Origin: Bacteroidales bacterium
GTDB taxonomy: Bacteria > Bacteroidota > Bacteroidia > Bacteroidales > Tenuifilaceae
Assembly (NCBI GenBank): GCA_013376985.1
Contig: JACABB010000018.1
Span: 33,459 to 97,458, forward strand
Direction of reading: 5' to 3'
DNA length: 64,000 nt
Shown here piece by piece: positions 17,452-26,671 of this stretch. Position 1 is the stretch's first letter. The number at the start of each line of letters is the position of its first letter. A program made the position numbers and the translations under genes. The notes beneath the pieces are model-generated. The model did not search any database, had not been told where the DNA came from, and worked only from the letters and a program-made list of their open reading frames with translations.

Positions 17452-17626
17452 GATTTTTTGTTTAGTTACTATGAAATTTGAGGGGGCAATTTTCGTTAAA
17501 AATTTTGAATTAAATGCGATTCAATGGAATTATTGTTAAATCAGTTTTAAAAACGAGATTTTGAGCCTTTGATTATTGGGGTTTGTAGTAATTTTTTGGG
17601 AAAGGGGAGGGGGTATATCATTATAA

Positions 17627-17659
17627 AACTTTAACAGGGTTCAAAACCCTGTTAAAGTT
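17627..17659. repeat. Palindrome with CAGGGTT core
   Basis: Perfect 15-bp inverted repeat (arm AACTTTAACAGGGTT, loop CAA). It has the same inner core as 17-51 but different outer arms. It sits between the LytTR and HAD genes, both on the minus strand, and could serve as the LytTR terminator. Confidence 0.7.
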
Positions 17660-17711
17660 AAACTTAAATATGTATTGTTAAATTTTAGACTTTATATAAT
17701 ACCAGACTGAT

Positions 17712-18068
17712 TTATACTATTGTAACGTTGCTTAGAAGTTTTTTGAAAAACATTGGTTGCCTTCTACATGCTAGTTTAAGCCTTGTATCGTCCTTTAGAA
17801 TTATCGTCTTTTCTTTTAAGATATTCAATTCCTTTACGTAGTCTAGGTTAATAAGGCATGATTTGTGGATTCTATAAAAGATATCTAAGGGCAAAACTAG
17901 CTCAACATCCTTTAATAATTTTGCAACAACAATGTGTTTATTATTATTTAAGTAAATGTAAGTGTATCGACCTTCCCCTTTGCAATATATAATACTGTCA
18001 ATATTTAATACACTAACTCCTGTTTGTGTACGAAATGCTATACGATCATTACTATACTTAGATTCCAT
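17712..18068 (-). CDS. Solitary LytTR-type DNA-binding protein
   Basis: 118 residues consisting only of a LytTR domain: IDSIIYCKGEGRYTYIYLNN, then the hallmark FYRIHKSCLINLDYVKEL, then LKDDTRLKLACRRQP. There is no receiver domain in front, so it is not controlled by direct phosphorylation in the usual way. It binds DNA through its beta-strand/loop surface. It lies downstream of the eCIS cargo genes on the same strand, 318 bases from the last one and behind a hairpin, so it may be a separate unit. It is the nearest regulator to the eCIS and a candidate for its control. Confidence 0.88.
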   Translation of the reverse strand: MESKYSNDRIAFRTQTGVSVLNIDSIIYCKGEGRYTYIYLNNNKHIVVAKLLKDVELVLPLDIFYRIHKSCLINLDYVKELNILKEKTIILKDDTRLKLACRRQPMFFKKLLSNVTIV

Positions 18069-18157
18069 GCCTTATTTATTAGCAAAATATAGTTTTTTGA
18101 TATTGTTTATAAATCTCGGAAATAAATCTAATCTTTAAAATAGACTAGCAGATAAAG

Positions 18158-18181
18158 TTATCAACACGAAAATGTTGATAA
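18158..18181 (-). terminator. Hairpin after the eCIS cargo genes
   Basis: Perfect 9-bp inverted repeat TTATCAACA / TGTTGATAA with a six-base loop. It lies in the 318-base gap (18069-18386) between the last cargo-end gene and the LytTR gene. The T-run on the minus strand is weak (CTTTATC), so termination is plausible but not certain. Nothing else was seen in the gap. Confidence 0.4.
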
Positions 18182-18386
18182 GTTGTTAATAACTTCGATA
18201 AACGCCTTACCATTCAGCAATTCGTGAGTTTAAAAGGGTATTTGAAGCGTTTTGAGAGGTACTCAACTTCTTTCTAAAAGAGATATAGATACCTTGTTGG
18301 AACATTTATAAGGACATATATTTTGTGATAGCAGGAAATCGATTGCAGAATAGTATTTAGTTCATCATTTGACAATGCTAAAATTG

Positions 18387-18980
18387 TTATGCTACAGATA
18401 CATTTTCAAAATCAATTCCAGTAAGGTTCTCTTTCTGAACTGCTTTTTTGATAATTTCGCTAATATAAAGACCAGATGGGATTTCCCAAAAAGGTTGAGG
18501 TTTGTGGAATATATTATAATTAGAGATTTTACTTAAGGAAAATACAGGTTTGATAATAAGATTAGTTCCCTGTACGAATAATGTCTTTTTTTCGTCTAGT
18601 ACATCAAGCATTTTTTCAAATTTTAAAATAAAGTAAGCTCTGCTTTCAGAATCAGCCTTCACAGTCACTTTCATCCAACTAATATCTTCTTTACCTGTTA
18701 GGTTATTGTCTATTATATTCTTCATCTTTTCCGACATTAACGGCCAAGCAAGATTATTTGGTTGGAAATCTAGCCATAGATGTTTTAAACCCGAAATATC
18801 ACTACTTACTGAGGTTTCGCCTTTACTAATTACTACCTTTTTTAAAAATAAATCAAACGGCACATTAGTTTTATCTTTCATTTCAGGTATTAATTCATGA
18901 GACAATGGGGTTTTACCTTCGGTATATGCAAATGCAGTTCCTGACTTGATTTGCTCTGTTAATAAAAAATACTTGTTCAT
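18387..18980 (-). CDS. Candidate immunity protein (Imm11/DUF1629-like)
   Basis: 197 residues, no signal peptide, so cytoplasmic. The pattern resembles Imm11 (DUF1629) immunity proteins. It opens with a short strand MNKYFLLTEQ, has a central LKHLWLDFQPNNLAWPLMSEK region, and ends with a helix preceding LTGIDFENVSV, close to the family's closing 'ltG..F..v'. It lies 139 bases after a gene whose product ends in an AHH-like nuclease; AHH toxins are known to be paired with Imm11 proteins in polymorphic toxin systems. The inference is that it blocks that nuclease in the producing cell. The family assignment is by eye. Confidence 0.65.
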   Translation of the reverse strand: MNKYFLLTEQIKSGTAFAYTEGKTPLSHELIPEMKDKTNVPFDLFLKKVVISKGETSVSSDISGLKHLWLDFQPNNLAWPLMSEKMKNIIDNNLTGKEDISWMKVTVKADSESRAYFILKFEKMLDVLDEKKTLFVQGTNLIIKPVFSLSKISNYNIFHKPQPFWEIPSGLYISEIIKKAVQKENLTGIDFENVSVA

Positions 18981-19119
18981 TTTTAATGCTGGATTTTAAT
19001 GACTTATTAAAAAGATGACAAAATAAGCAATAGAAAGTTTTTAGGTTATGTAAATTTAAGTATTCCATTAATATTAAAACAGATAAATAATTTATCTAAT
19101 CAAAAGAAATATTTATTCA

Positions 19120-22100
19120 TTATTTCCAACCTGTTTTATTTAGCATATTTGGATTTTTTAGTAATGGTTGTTTAACATATAAGTCAAATAGTTGTAAGAA
19201 TTTAGCTTGTTTGGCTGCTGCTGTGGTTTCAAGAGCTGCTTGTGAATCAGCCATTCTCATACCATTAAGCACAAATTCATGATATTCCTTTGGGTGATTG
19301 GAATAATGATGCAGATCAGATATTTCTATTTTATTCCAATCGGCATCCAGTTTTAGATCATATTTACCCGCAATTGACTCATATTGTGGGGTGTATTTTG
19401 TTAGATGTTTATTTGAAGCAATGTGATGTATTTTTTCCTCTCCGCTTATAATAGATTTAATATATTTAATTGCTTTATTTCCATATTCCTTGCCTGTTTT
19501 TTTGACCTGTTTTCCTGCTTTTATAATGCTTTTGGTTATACTTTTTTTAATTTGTCTAACTTTTGTTCCAGCTTGTTTTCCTAACTTTTGCATCTTTTCC
19601 CCAAATCCTTTAATGGCTTTATTAACTTTATAAAGTTTCGGATACCTATATCTCATTCTTCTTCCAAAATTTGTTATTTTAGGTTTTAGAATAAATGTTG
19701 AAATTTTAGATCCAAGTTTAGATAATCCTTTATTTACCATTTTATTTACTTTTGTACCAAATATAATAGTTGCAACTGTTGCCAAACCTTTTCCAATAAA
19801 GAAGCCACGATCGAATGGTGATAGGCCAGGTTGAGTTATTCCACGGTATATATCAGTTATTCCAGTAACATCACCTAATGCTCCAAAGAATGCACTCCAT
19901 CCGCTTTCACCCTGTTCTCTTCTTGCTGAATAGGCACTATATGCCATAACCCCGAGCATTACTAATCCGCCAACTGCAACAATAATCTCTGCAACAATTA
20001 GTGAAACTCCCATTGCTACAAGTCCAGCAACAATAACTTTGAATGCAACAATAACAACTACTACGATGACTACAATCATTAATATGCCAAGAACCAAACC
20101 CCCAATGAAGGATAGAACGTCACCAATTGCTGCTAGGATAGAGTGATCGTATCTCCAAGCTGCATCTGAAGCTGCATCTGTCATTTTATCACTAATGCCA
20201 GCAAGTGCCTCATTATTTTTATTTAAACCTTCCTGAATCGATTTATCTATTTCGATTTTAGCGTTAGCTAAAACCTCTTTAAAACCATTTTCGAGTGTTA
20301 CAATATTATCGTCAAACCCCTTTTTGATTCCATCATGAAACTCTTTTGTAATTCTATCGCACTCACTTAAAATCTCATTGAATGTTTCAACACTCTTTTG
20401 ATAGAGTTGGGTCATATAATCTAATGATTTTTCCGAAATCTTTAGAAGAATTTCATCTGCTCTATTTTCCTGATCTTCAATTGATTTGTCGATGGCTTTT
20501 TGAACCTCACCGAATCCTTTTGATTGTTCGGCCTTGCCTTCGTTGAGCGAAATGTTAGTTTCACTAGCTGTTTTATCATAAAATTCAATAACAGAATTTT
20601 TGAACTGAATTAAATTATCTTTTTTACCAGTTTTTTTCTTGTTAAGAATTAGAACTGATTCTTCAGCAGTTTGATTAATTGATGTGATTACCCGGTTAGA
20701 TGAGTCGGTTATTTTTTGTACAATGCTTGCCGCAATTTTATCAATGTTTTTTGATGCAGGTTCTTCTTGCTCTTTGATTTTAGTAACTATACTATCTTTT
20801 TCAGTGGAAATATCGGCGTTAATTTTTTGTTCAAATTCATTTAAAGCTTCGGTTAACTTTTGCATTTTTGCATCTACCTCGATATGCATTGCAACAACTT
20901 GTTTATCAACTTCATCATAAAGAGGTTGCTTTTGCTTATCGATGTCTTGAGTTGCTTGCGTTCCCTGCTTAATAAATTCTTCTGGGATTGTTTCAGTTAC
21001 TTCATCTAGTGCGCTAAGATTGTCTTCAATTTTATCCTCTATTCCTTTTGCAACTTCATTAGCAACATCTTTTACTGCATTTTTTTGTTTTAGGCCTTTT
21101 TCGGTATAGTCATAAATTGCTGCTCTTTGTTCCCCTTTATTTCTTGCTTCGTTTGCCTGATTTTTTTGTTCTGTCCTAAATCTTTCTTTTGAATCGGAGT
21201 TTAGCTGGTTAGATTTCCCTACATAATCAGAAACTTTGGTATTTACATCTGTTTTAAAGTTTTCAAATAGTTTATCAATTCCCTCTTTGCTTAGTTTTCC
21301 TTTCTCATCAACCTTTACATGAGCATCTGTACAATTTTGTTCAATATTTTTTCTTGAATCAATTATTAATTTACTAATTTCTAATTGCTTAGCATCGAAT
21401 TTTTTTGATACTTCTTTTACACTCCCCAATATCTTATTGGAGATATTTTCCTTTTCTATCTCTGCTCTAGCCCAAGTTGAGGTTTTAAGTTTATTTGCGG
21501 ATCCTTGGATAATTGATGAAGATATTTCTGCCTTAGCGTTAATAGAGGCTGCTAATTCCCCAATTAGCATTTCATTAGATTCTGGTTCTTCTGTTTTATC
21601 AGGAGTTGGCTCTAAGTTCTCATCAAAACTAGCTTGTATACTATTATCCTCAAGTTCACTATTTGGTTGTTCTGCTTCTTCTAATTCACTATCTTCATTT
21701 TCTGATGCACTTTCTTCAGCCCCCTCCAGATTAACAAAATCTAAAAGACTTAGAATAACATCATCGGGTAATTGCTCAGTCTCTTCGTTAGGTGCTTCAA
21801 CAGGTTTACTATTAACTTGTTCGGTTTCAGGCTTATCTTTTAATTCTCCTTTTACACTTTCAGTGGGTTTTGTTTTTTTGTCTTCTTCTCCTGATGATCT
21901 TTTCTCAGTTTGTTTGGGTTTTATTTGATCCGTTATTTCTTGTATTGGTTTGCCAGTTTTTGTTTCCTCGGTTTTACTTTTTTGTTTCTGTTCAAATTGC
22001 TCTTGATCAGATTTTTCTTTATTCTCTATATCGCCTTCTTTAGTTCCTATGGCCTTTTTTTCTTGATCTTCAGTGGTTGCAGTCTTTTTATCGTTATTGT

Positions 22101-22458
22101 CAGAAATGGAAAATTCCTTTTGTGGGCTTTCTTTAGATTCTATTTTTTCTTCTTTATTCTCTTTTTGTTCCTTTTTATCCTTTGTTTTAAAATCGGCATC
22201 AAGAGGAGTTGGATTCATTTTAGGAGTTACAACTTTTGGTTGTAGCTGAACATTAAAATTATTTGGAGTTGGTTTGACTTTTTGCTCGGGTTGGGAGGGA
22301 GTTATTTTACTAAAACTTGAATCTTGTGATTTCCCTTTTTGGTTTGGTGTTTCTTTTTCATTTGTACCTTTACTAGGCTCTTTAAGGGCAGTATCAGGTT
22401 GACCCCAGCTGGTGGGGATGTTATCTTTCCTTTTTGTATCTTTTGAAGTCAGAGCCAT
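19120..22458 (-). CDS. Large eCIS-linked toxin with C-terminal AHH-like nuclease
   Basis: 1112 residues. Residues 1-300 are low complexity, rich in lysine, glutamate, proline and glutamine. Residues about 300-770 are a long coiled-coil region, apolipoprotein-like. Residues 774-844 hold two or three strongly hydrophobic helices. A GDVTGITDIYRGITQPG stretch, as in polymorphic toxins, and a very basic linker follow. The last ~107 residues (from about 1006) contain KIHHIASNKH, then W.KIEISDLHHYSNHPKEYH and EFVLNGM, which fits the HNH/EndoVII superfamily, AHH type. It should cut DNA or RNA after delivery; the hydrophobic helices may aid membrane passage. It has no DUF4157 domain. A candidate immunity gene follows. 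Confidence 0.8.
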   Translation of the reverse strand: MALTSKDTKRKDNIPTSWGQPDTALKEPSKGTNEKETPNQKGKSQDSSFSKITPSQPEQKVKPTPNNFNVQLQPKVVTPKMNPTPLDADFKTKDKKEQKENKEEKIESKESPQKEFSISDNNDKKTATTEDQEKKAIGTKEGDIENKEKSDQEQFEQKQKSKTEETKTGKPIQEITDQIKPKQTEKRSSGEEDKKTKPTESVKGELKDKPETEQVNSKPVEAPNEETEQLPDDVILSLLDFVNLEGAEESASENEDSELEEAEQPNSELEDNSIQASFDENLEPTPDKTEEPESNEMLIGELAASINAKAEISSSIIQGSANKLKTSTWARAEIEKENISNKILGSVKEVSKKFDAKQLEISKLIIDSRKNIEQNCTDAHVKVDEKGKLSKEGIDKLFENFKTDVNTKVSDYVGKSNQLNSDSKERFRTEQKNQANEARNKGEQRAAIYDYTEKGLKQKNAVKDVANEVAKGIEDKIEDNLSALDEVTETIPEEFIKQGTQATQDIDKQKQPLYDEVDKQVVAMHIEVDAKMQKLTEALNEFEQKINADISTEKDSIVTKIKEQEEPASKNIDKIAASIVQKITDSSNRVITSINQTAEESVLILNKKKTGKKDNLIQFKNSVIEFYDKTASETNISLNEGKAEQSKGFGEVQKAIDKSIEDQENRADEILLKISEKSLDYMTQLYQKSVETFNEILSECDRITKEFHDGIKKGFDDNIVTLENGFKEVLANAKIEIDKSIQEGLNKNNEALAGISDKMTDAASDAAWRYDHSILAAIGDVLSFIGGLVLGILMIVVIVVVVIVAFKVIVAGLVAMGVSLIVAEIIVAVGGLVMLGVMAYSAYSARREQGESGWSAFFGALGDVTGITDIYRGITQPGLSPFDRGFFIGKGLATVATIIFGTKVNKMVNKGLSKLGSKISTFILKPKITNFGRRMRYRYPKLYKVNKAIKGFGEKMQKLGKQAGTKVRQIKKSITKSIIKAGKQVKKTGKEYGNKAIKYIKSIISGEEKIHHIASNKHLTKYTPQYESIAGKYDLKLDADWNKIEISDLHHYSNHPKEYHEFVLNGMRMADSQAALETTAAAKQAKFLQLFDLYVKQPLLKNPNMLNKTGWK

Positions 22459-22656
22459 TTAACTAATTTTTAGTATCCCAGTTAAATATTGCTATCTTTA
22501 TTTGACCGGTAATTCTTATAATGTTTATTCCAATATCTTCTTGTTTGCAGGGTTAAACTAAATTTATTTGATAATTGTATAATATAGCCCGACTTATCCA
22601 TTAAATAGTTTTGTCTCAAATTCATTATATGCAATTAGGAATGTTATTTACTGTGT

Positions 22657-23226
22657 TTAAAATTCCCTGATTTCTGCTCTGTAATAAATATTATTTTGGT
22701 ATTGTTCAAATGACATTGGTTTGAAAAGTACTATTTCGATAATTTGAGTACAATCAGAGTTTTGAATTACAGAAATTCCTTTGCTTGCATAAACCCATTC
22801 TGCATTGGTCATTTTAAAGTTTTGAAGGAAAAAGTCTAATTTTCCATCTGGGTTTCCAAGTTGATTAAATAGTTTGGTTTCTATTTTAGGATATTTTATA
22901 TCTATTTTCACGATATCCTTACCTTTAAACCAAACCCTTAACTGTTGATTGAATGAATTGAGGGTAGCCATTTTATAGGAACATTTTTCATGATTTGCTC
23001 CAATTTTTCCTGTACCTATTGAATCTGAGTAGCTTTTAAAAAGTGGGAGTAGATCATCCAATTTACAGTTATCCGGTAAACCTGCCCAGATTTCAAATGA
23101 CTTATTTTCAATTATCTCAATTGCTTTTTTACAATCACCATCAATAATTTTCATGTTTTTAACTATTTTAAATGCACAATTTAATAATACCAGTACAGAG
23201 AACAACAAAATAATAACCTTTTTCAT
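22657..23226 (-). CDS. Small lipoprotein-like protein after the peptidase effector
   Basis: 189 residues from the ATG at 23226, which gives a good export signal (MKKVIILLFSVLVLLNC). An ATG 18 bases upstream would overlap the previous gene and precede the signal. The cysteine at residue 17 could be lipid-modified, although N at -1 is unusual. The mature part has a GLPDNCKLDDLL motif, further cysteines, and a beta-rich C-terminal half (KIDIKYPKIETKLF; WVYASKGISVI). No family is recognised. Its start comes one base after the stop of the DUF4157 metallopeptidase gene, so the two are translationally linked. An immunity or chaperone role is possible. Confidence 0.7.
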   Translation of the reverse strand: MKKVIILLFSVLVLLNCAFKIVKNMKIIDGDCKKAIEIIENKSFEIWAGLPDNCKLDDLLPLFKSYSDSIGTGKIGANHEKCSYKMATLNSFNQQLRVWFKGKDIVKIDIKYPKIETKLFNQLGNPDGKLDFFLQNFKMTNAEWVYASKGISVIQNSDCTQIIEIVLFKPMSFEQYQNNIYYRAEIREF

Positions 23227-23227
23227 T

Positions 23228-25246
23228 TTAAAAATCTCCAACAAATTTTGTGTCCCCTAAAAAGTAAGCAGCCATTACATTCCTTAGCCCTACAAGCCCA
23301 GCTATTTTTTCAGCATTTTTAGCTTCAGCATATCCAGTATACTTTGGTATAGGGTGAACAATCAACGGATCATTGAAAGATCCTTCTACTTTTTTTCTAA
23401 AAGCAGCATCATAAGTAACATTGCTAAGTACAATATGGGTAAAATACTCGGTCATACCTTCCCTGAATGTTTTACCACCCTTCATTTCACCTAAGCCAGA
23501 GCGGTACGTATCTGATCCAGAATGCTCAAGGGTATGTATATATTCATGGACGCAGGTTTGAAATGTACGCCACATAAACTCTCGATTTTCTGCGTTATCT
23601 GCAGATTTAAATCGTTGGAGATATATACTTTGTGTTGTTGGATCAGCATAGCCTGGCCAACCTTTATGAATTTCGATTAGTTTTGTTCTATAGGTTGGAT
23701 CTGTGGTATATTTAGTACGAATACCATCGAGTATTCCTTTTTCTTTGGGTCTGGATTGTACTGCACCATATTTTTGATCGATAGTACCTATTGTGCTTCC
23801 ACTGAATATTTTATTTACTCGCCACTCCACGCTATCCTGCTCAAAAGAAGCACCTCCTGCAGTAAATTTTGCTTCCTTATCCTCCCATCCATCAAAAAGG
23901 TTTGTTCCCACAACAAAAGCATTGCCTTCAACATATTTCCCAAAAACTTTATCAACTTCAATTTTGGCTAGCAAGGCAAGATTTTCAATATCTTTCCAGT
24001 CGTGAAGTTTGGCGGGATCAGCATGATCAACTGCTTTTCCCTTACCTAATTTGTCGTATAAAAAGTCAATTGTTTTTTTTGTTACCTCGTCAACTTTTGT
24101 TGTGTAATCATCTGGGGGAACACCCTCATTAAATGTGGGTAAAACGCCCCCTATAGGTGCCTTCACTTCGGTTGTTCGGGAATATTCTAGGTATGTTTTT
24201 TCTGAAGGATCTAGTGCTCGAGTACCCTTGTATAACTCAGCGGGTGCTTTCCCTTTAGCATATTCGGTTCCTTTTGTTGGATTTGTTGGAGGGTTCATGC
24301 TTTTGGCAAGTTCTGCCATATGAGAATAGTCGAGGAAATAGGTATCCAACGACTCCATGGTTTTATCGTCAACCTTACCTTTGATTGCCGTTGCCAATCC
24401 CTGAGCAGTTTGAAATCCTGTTACAGCGGTTTCAGTCTCAACTTCGAACTTACCATCGACACCATAGATGGGAAGGGTTTGTCCTGTATCCAAAAGGGCT
24501 TGCTGAATAATCCGAACAGGATCGCCTGTTGCACCCTTTTCAATGCTCTTTTCGCTATCGTAAACAGATTCCAAATCTTCCACAAGAGCAAAACGAGGTG
24601 ATTTTAGGTCGTGTCCATCACCAATTTTCCTCTGGATAGAACGTCCAACCTTACCCCCTTGCTGGATGGTATGTGTTAATTCATGTGTCAACAGATGTTT
24701 GCCTGAAAAACTATCAGGGTTGTATTTTCCACTGTTAAAATAAATATCGTTCCCATGCGTAAATGCTTTTGCTCCTATTTCCTTACTCATTTGAACGGCA
24801 TTATCATCGGTATGTACACGTACATTATTAAAGTTTCCTCCAATTTTTTGTCCCATTTCTTGTCTAACACCATCAGATAGCGGACTGCCTTGACCTTTTG
24901 TTGATTGAAGTTGTGAGGCTAATGAAGATGATACTTGCGGCATTTGATTACCTGATGAATTGCCAATTGACATTTGTATTTTACCCTTTTCCTCCTCTTC
25001 TGGCTGCATACTTATAGATTCTTCATCCTCAGATTTCATCTGAAGTTTCTTTTCCTCATCCTCCTTTGGTTGCATCTGGAGGTTATCAGATGGATTAGCG
25101 GGCATTCTTGACACCCTATCGGCTACCTCATCAGCTTGTTTTTCGTAAATATCATTAGGAGGATTAACCTCCAATTTGGGCTGAATTATCCTTTCGGGTA
25201 CAGTTCCCGGTTTAACTGTTTTCGGATTAAAGCATTTTGTATCCAT
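23228..25246 (-). CDS. DUF4157 eCIS cargo with second zinc-peptidase domain
   Basis: 672 residues. Residues 1-100 include the repeated LQMQPKEDEEKKLQMK-type linker seen in eCIS cargo. Residues about 115-207 are the DUF4157 (eCIS core) domain, with NVRVHTDDNAVQMSKEIGA, ...GNDIYFNSGKYNP and HELTH at 188-192. Residues about 239-302 resemble a PG_binding_1 domain (GDPVRIIQQALLDTG, VDGKFEVETETAVTGFQ). The C-terminal part has a second zincin motif, HEYIH at 567-571, followed by EGMTEYF (E596/E600) as a likely third ligand. It is probably a delivered protease. It lies directly behind the Pvc15-like ATPase gene, where eCIS cargo is usually encoded. Confidence 0.88.
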   Translation of the reverse strand: MDTKCFNPKTVKPGTVPERIIQPKLEVNPPNDIYEKQADEVADRVSRMPANPSDNLQMQPKEDEEKKLQMKSEDEESISMQPEEEEKGKIQMSIGNSSGNQMPQVSSSLASQLQSTKGQGSPLSDGVRQEMGQKIGGNFNNVRVHTDDNAVQMSKEIGAKAFTHGNDIYFNSGKYNPDSFSGKHLLTHELTHTIQQGGKVGRSIQRKIGDGHDLKSPRFALVEDLESVYDSEKSIEKGATGDPVRIIQQALLDTGQTLPIYGVDGKFEVETETAVTGFQTAQGLATAIKGKVDDKTMESLDTYFLDYSHMAELAKSMNPPTNPTKGTEYAKGKAPAELYKGTRALDPSEKTYLEYSRTTEVKAPIGGVLPTFNEGVPPDDYTTKVDEVTKKTIDFLYDKLGKGKAVDHADPAKLHDWKDIENLALLAKIEVDKVFGKYVEGNAFVVGTNLFDGWEDKEAKFTAGGASFEQDSVEWRVNKIFSGSTIGTIDQKYGAVQSRPKEKGILDGIRTKYTTDPTYRTKLIEIHKGWPGYADPTTQSIYLQRFKSADNAENREFMWRTFQTCVHEYIHTLEHSGSDTYRSGLGEMKGGKTFREGMTEYFTHIVLSNVTYDAAFRKKVEGSFNDPLIVHPIPKYTGYAEAKNAEKIAGLVGLRNVMAAYFLGDTKFVGDF

Positions 25247-25264
25247 TTTCGAATCAGTTAAATG

Positions 25265-26671
25265 TTATATTGTTATTCCTTTCTTTGTGAACTCACGTTT
25301 TATGCCTTCGAGGATATCTTTTCGTAGGATGATATTTGAATCCCGGCTCAGTGCCATTAATGAGCAGAAATGGATAACATTGATAATGGAACCACCTGCC
25401 AATTCATAATCGGAGGCAATTTTGTTCAATTCAATTTTTTCTTCCAGAAGGCACTTTTCGGAAAATCCTTTTCTCCATAACTGCATTCTTTCGTCAGGTT
25501 TTGGGATAGGGAAGTGGATCATCGATTGAAAACGACGCATAAAGGCATCATCGAGATTGCTTTTATAGTTTGATGCAAGAATTACCAAACCGTCATAATC
25601 TTCGATTCGCTGTAATAAAAAGGATACCTCCTGATTGGCATACCTGTCATGTGCATCATTTATGTTGGTACGTTTTCCGAATAGGGCATCAGCCTCATCG
25701 AAGAAAAGTATCCAGTTTTTACTTTCGGCTCTATCAAATATTTTAGCAAGATTTTTTTCGGTTTCGCCGATGTATTTGGATATAATTTTGGATAGATCGA
25801 TTCGGAAAACATCGGCTCCAGTTTTTTGTCCGAGTAATGCGGCTGTTAAAGTTTTTCCAGTACCTGGAGGGCCATGAAAGAGTGTTTTATAACCAGGTTT
25901 TAACTTTTTTTCCATGCCCCATTCGCTCATTAATTTTGAATGGTACTTAAGCCAGGTTTCAATTTCGAAAAGTTGTAGTTTGGTGTATGCTGGAAGGATT
26001 AAATCGTCCCACCTCATTTTGGTTGTGAGTAGTTTTGCAGGAAATTCTGCGCTAAACTTAGGCTTACGTATTTCCCCAAATGTTATTAAGTCCAATACAT
26101 CCTGAGAAACTGTAATAACCCCATTGAGTTTTGGCTCTCCGTTTTCAACATCTTCGAGGCATAAAATATTTTCTTTGTAGAAAATATGGTCATTATCGAA
26201 AAAGCGTTGGAGGTAAAACCGCCGCTCAAGGTTGTCGCCTGCTAGAATAAACATAACGGTTTCGCCAGTTGGTAAAAATCCATTATGTCCTTTACCTTTT
26301 CTTCCCCCGAATTCGGTGTAAATCTGTTGTGTATTGCTATTAATATTAATGAAAACGTCCAACAGCTCGGGTTTTATATATGGCGTAAGCGCAAGAATTA
26401 GTATAAACCTCTCCTCAAAGCCAAGGTCGTGTTTCTTTATGAACTCTGCATAGGACGATGCGCTTCCATTAAGATGTGGTTGCTTAATCTCAAATATATC
26501 TTCGCAATCGCTTGATTTATTGCAATTAATCAACGATCTTGTTTTAAGAATTTCCTTGAACCACTCAAGTTCTTTCTTAATGTCATCGGCATTATTTTTG
26601 ACTGTCTCTTTTACCATTCTACATAAATCATTTTGTTGCTCCAGGGTAGGCGAATCATCGAAATTCCCCAT
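25265..26671 (-). CDS. eCIS AAA+ ATPase (Pvc15/Afp15-like)
   Basis: 468 residues. The N-terminal ~200 residues are the family-specific domain. The AAA+ core has Walker A GPPGTGKT (about residue 266), Walker B ILFFDEADALFGK (about 318), sensor 1 ASNYKSNLDDA and the arginine pair of FMRRFQSMIHFP. In PVC/Afp systems this ATPase is needed for assembly or for loading cargo. It overlaps the end of the tape-measure gene by 61 bases, so translation is coupled, and it is followed 18 bases later by the DUF4157 cargo gene. Confidence 0.95.
   Translation of the reverse strand: MGNFDDSPTLEQQNDLCRMVKETVKNNADDIKKELEWFKEILKTRSLINCNKSSDCEDIFEIKQPHLNGSASSYAEFIKKHDLGFEERFILILALTPYIKPELLDVFININSNTQQIYTEFGGRKGKGHNGFLPTGETVMFILAGDNLERRFYLQRFFDNDHIFYKENILCLEDVENGEPKLNGVITVSQDVLDLITFGEIRKPKFSAEFPAKLLTTKMRWDDLILPAYTKLQLFEIETWLKYHSKLMSEWGMEKKLKPGYKTLFHGPPGTGKTLTAALLGQKTGADVFRIDLSKIISKYIGETEKNLAKIFDRAESKNWILFFDEADALFGKRTNINDAHDRYANQEVSFLLQRIEDYDGLVILASNYKSNLDDAFMRRFQSMIHFPIPKPDERMQLWRKGFSEKCLLEEKIELNKIASDYELAGGSIINVIHFCSLMALSRDSNIILRKDILEGIKREFTKKGITI

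Noticed and set aside
18158..18181. Inverted TTATCAACA motifs, one base from the DnaA box
   Set aside because: Only a single hairpin, no further boxes, no AT-rich unwinding region and no replication genes nearby; a terminator-like hairpin is the simpler reading.
23756..24601. Plus-strand open frames opposite the DUF4157 protein
   Set aside because: Overlapping shadow frames with no recognisable domain; the minus-strand protein explains the region.
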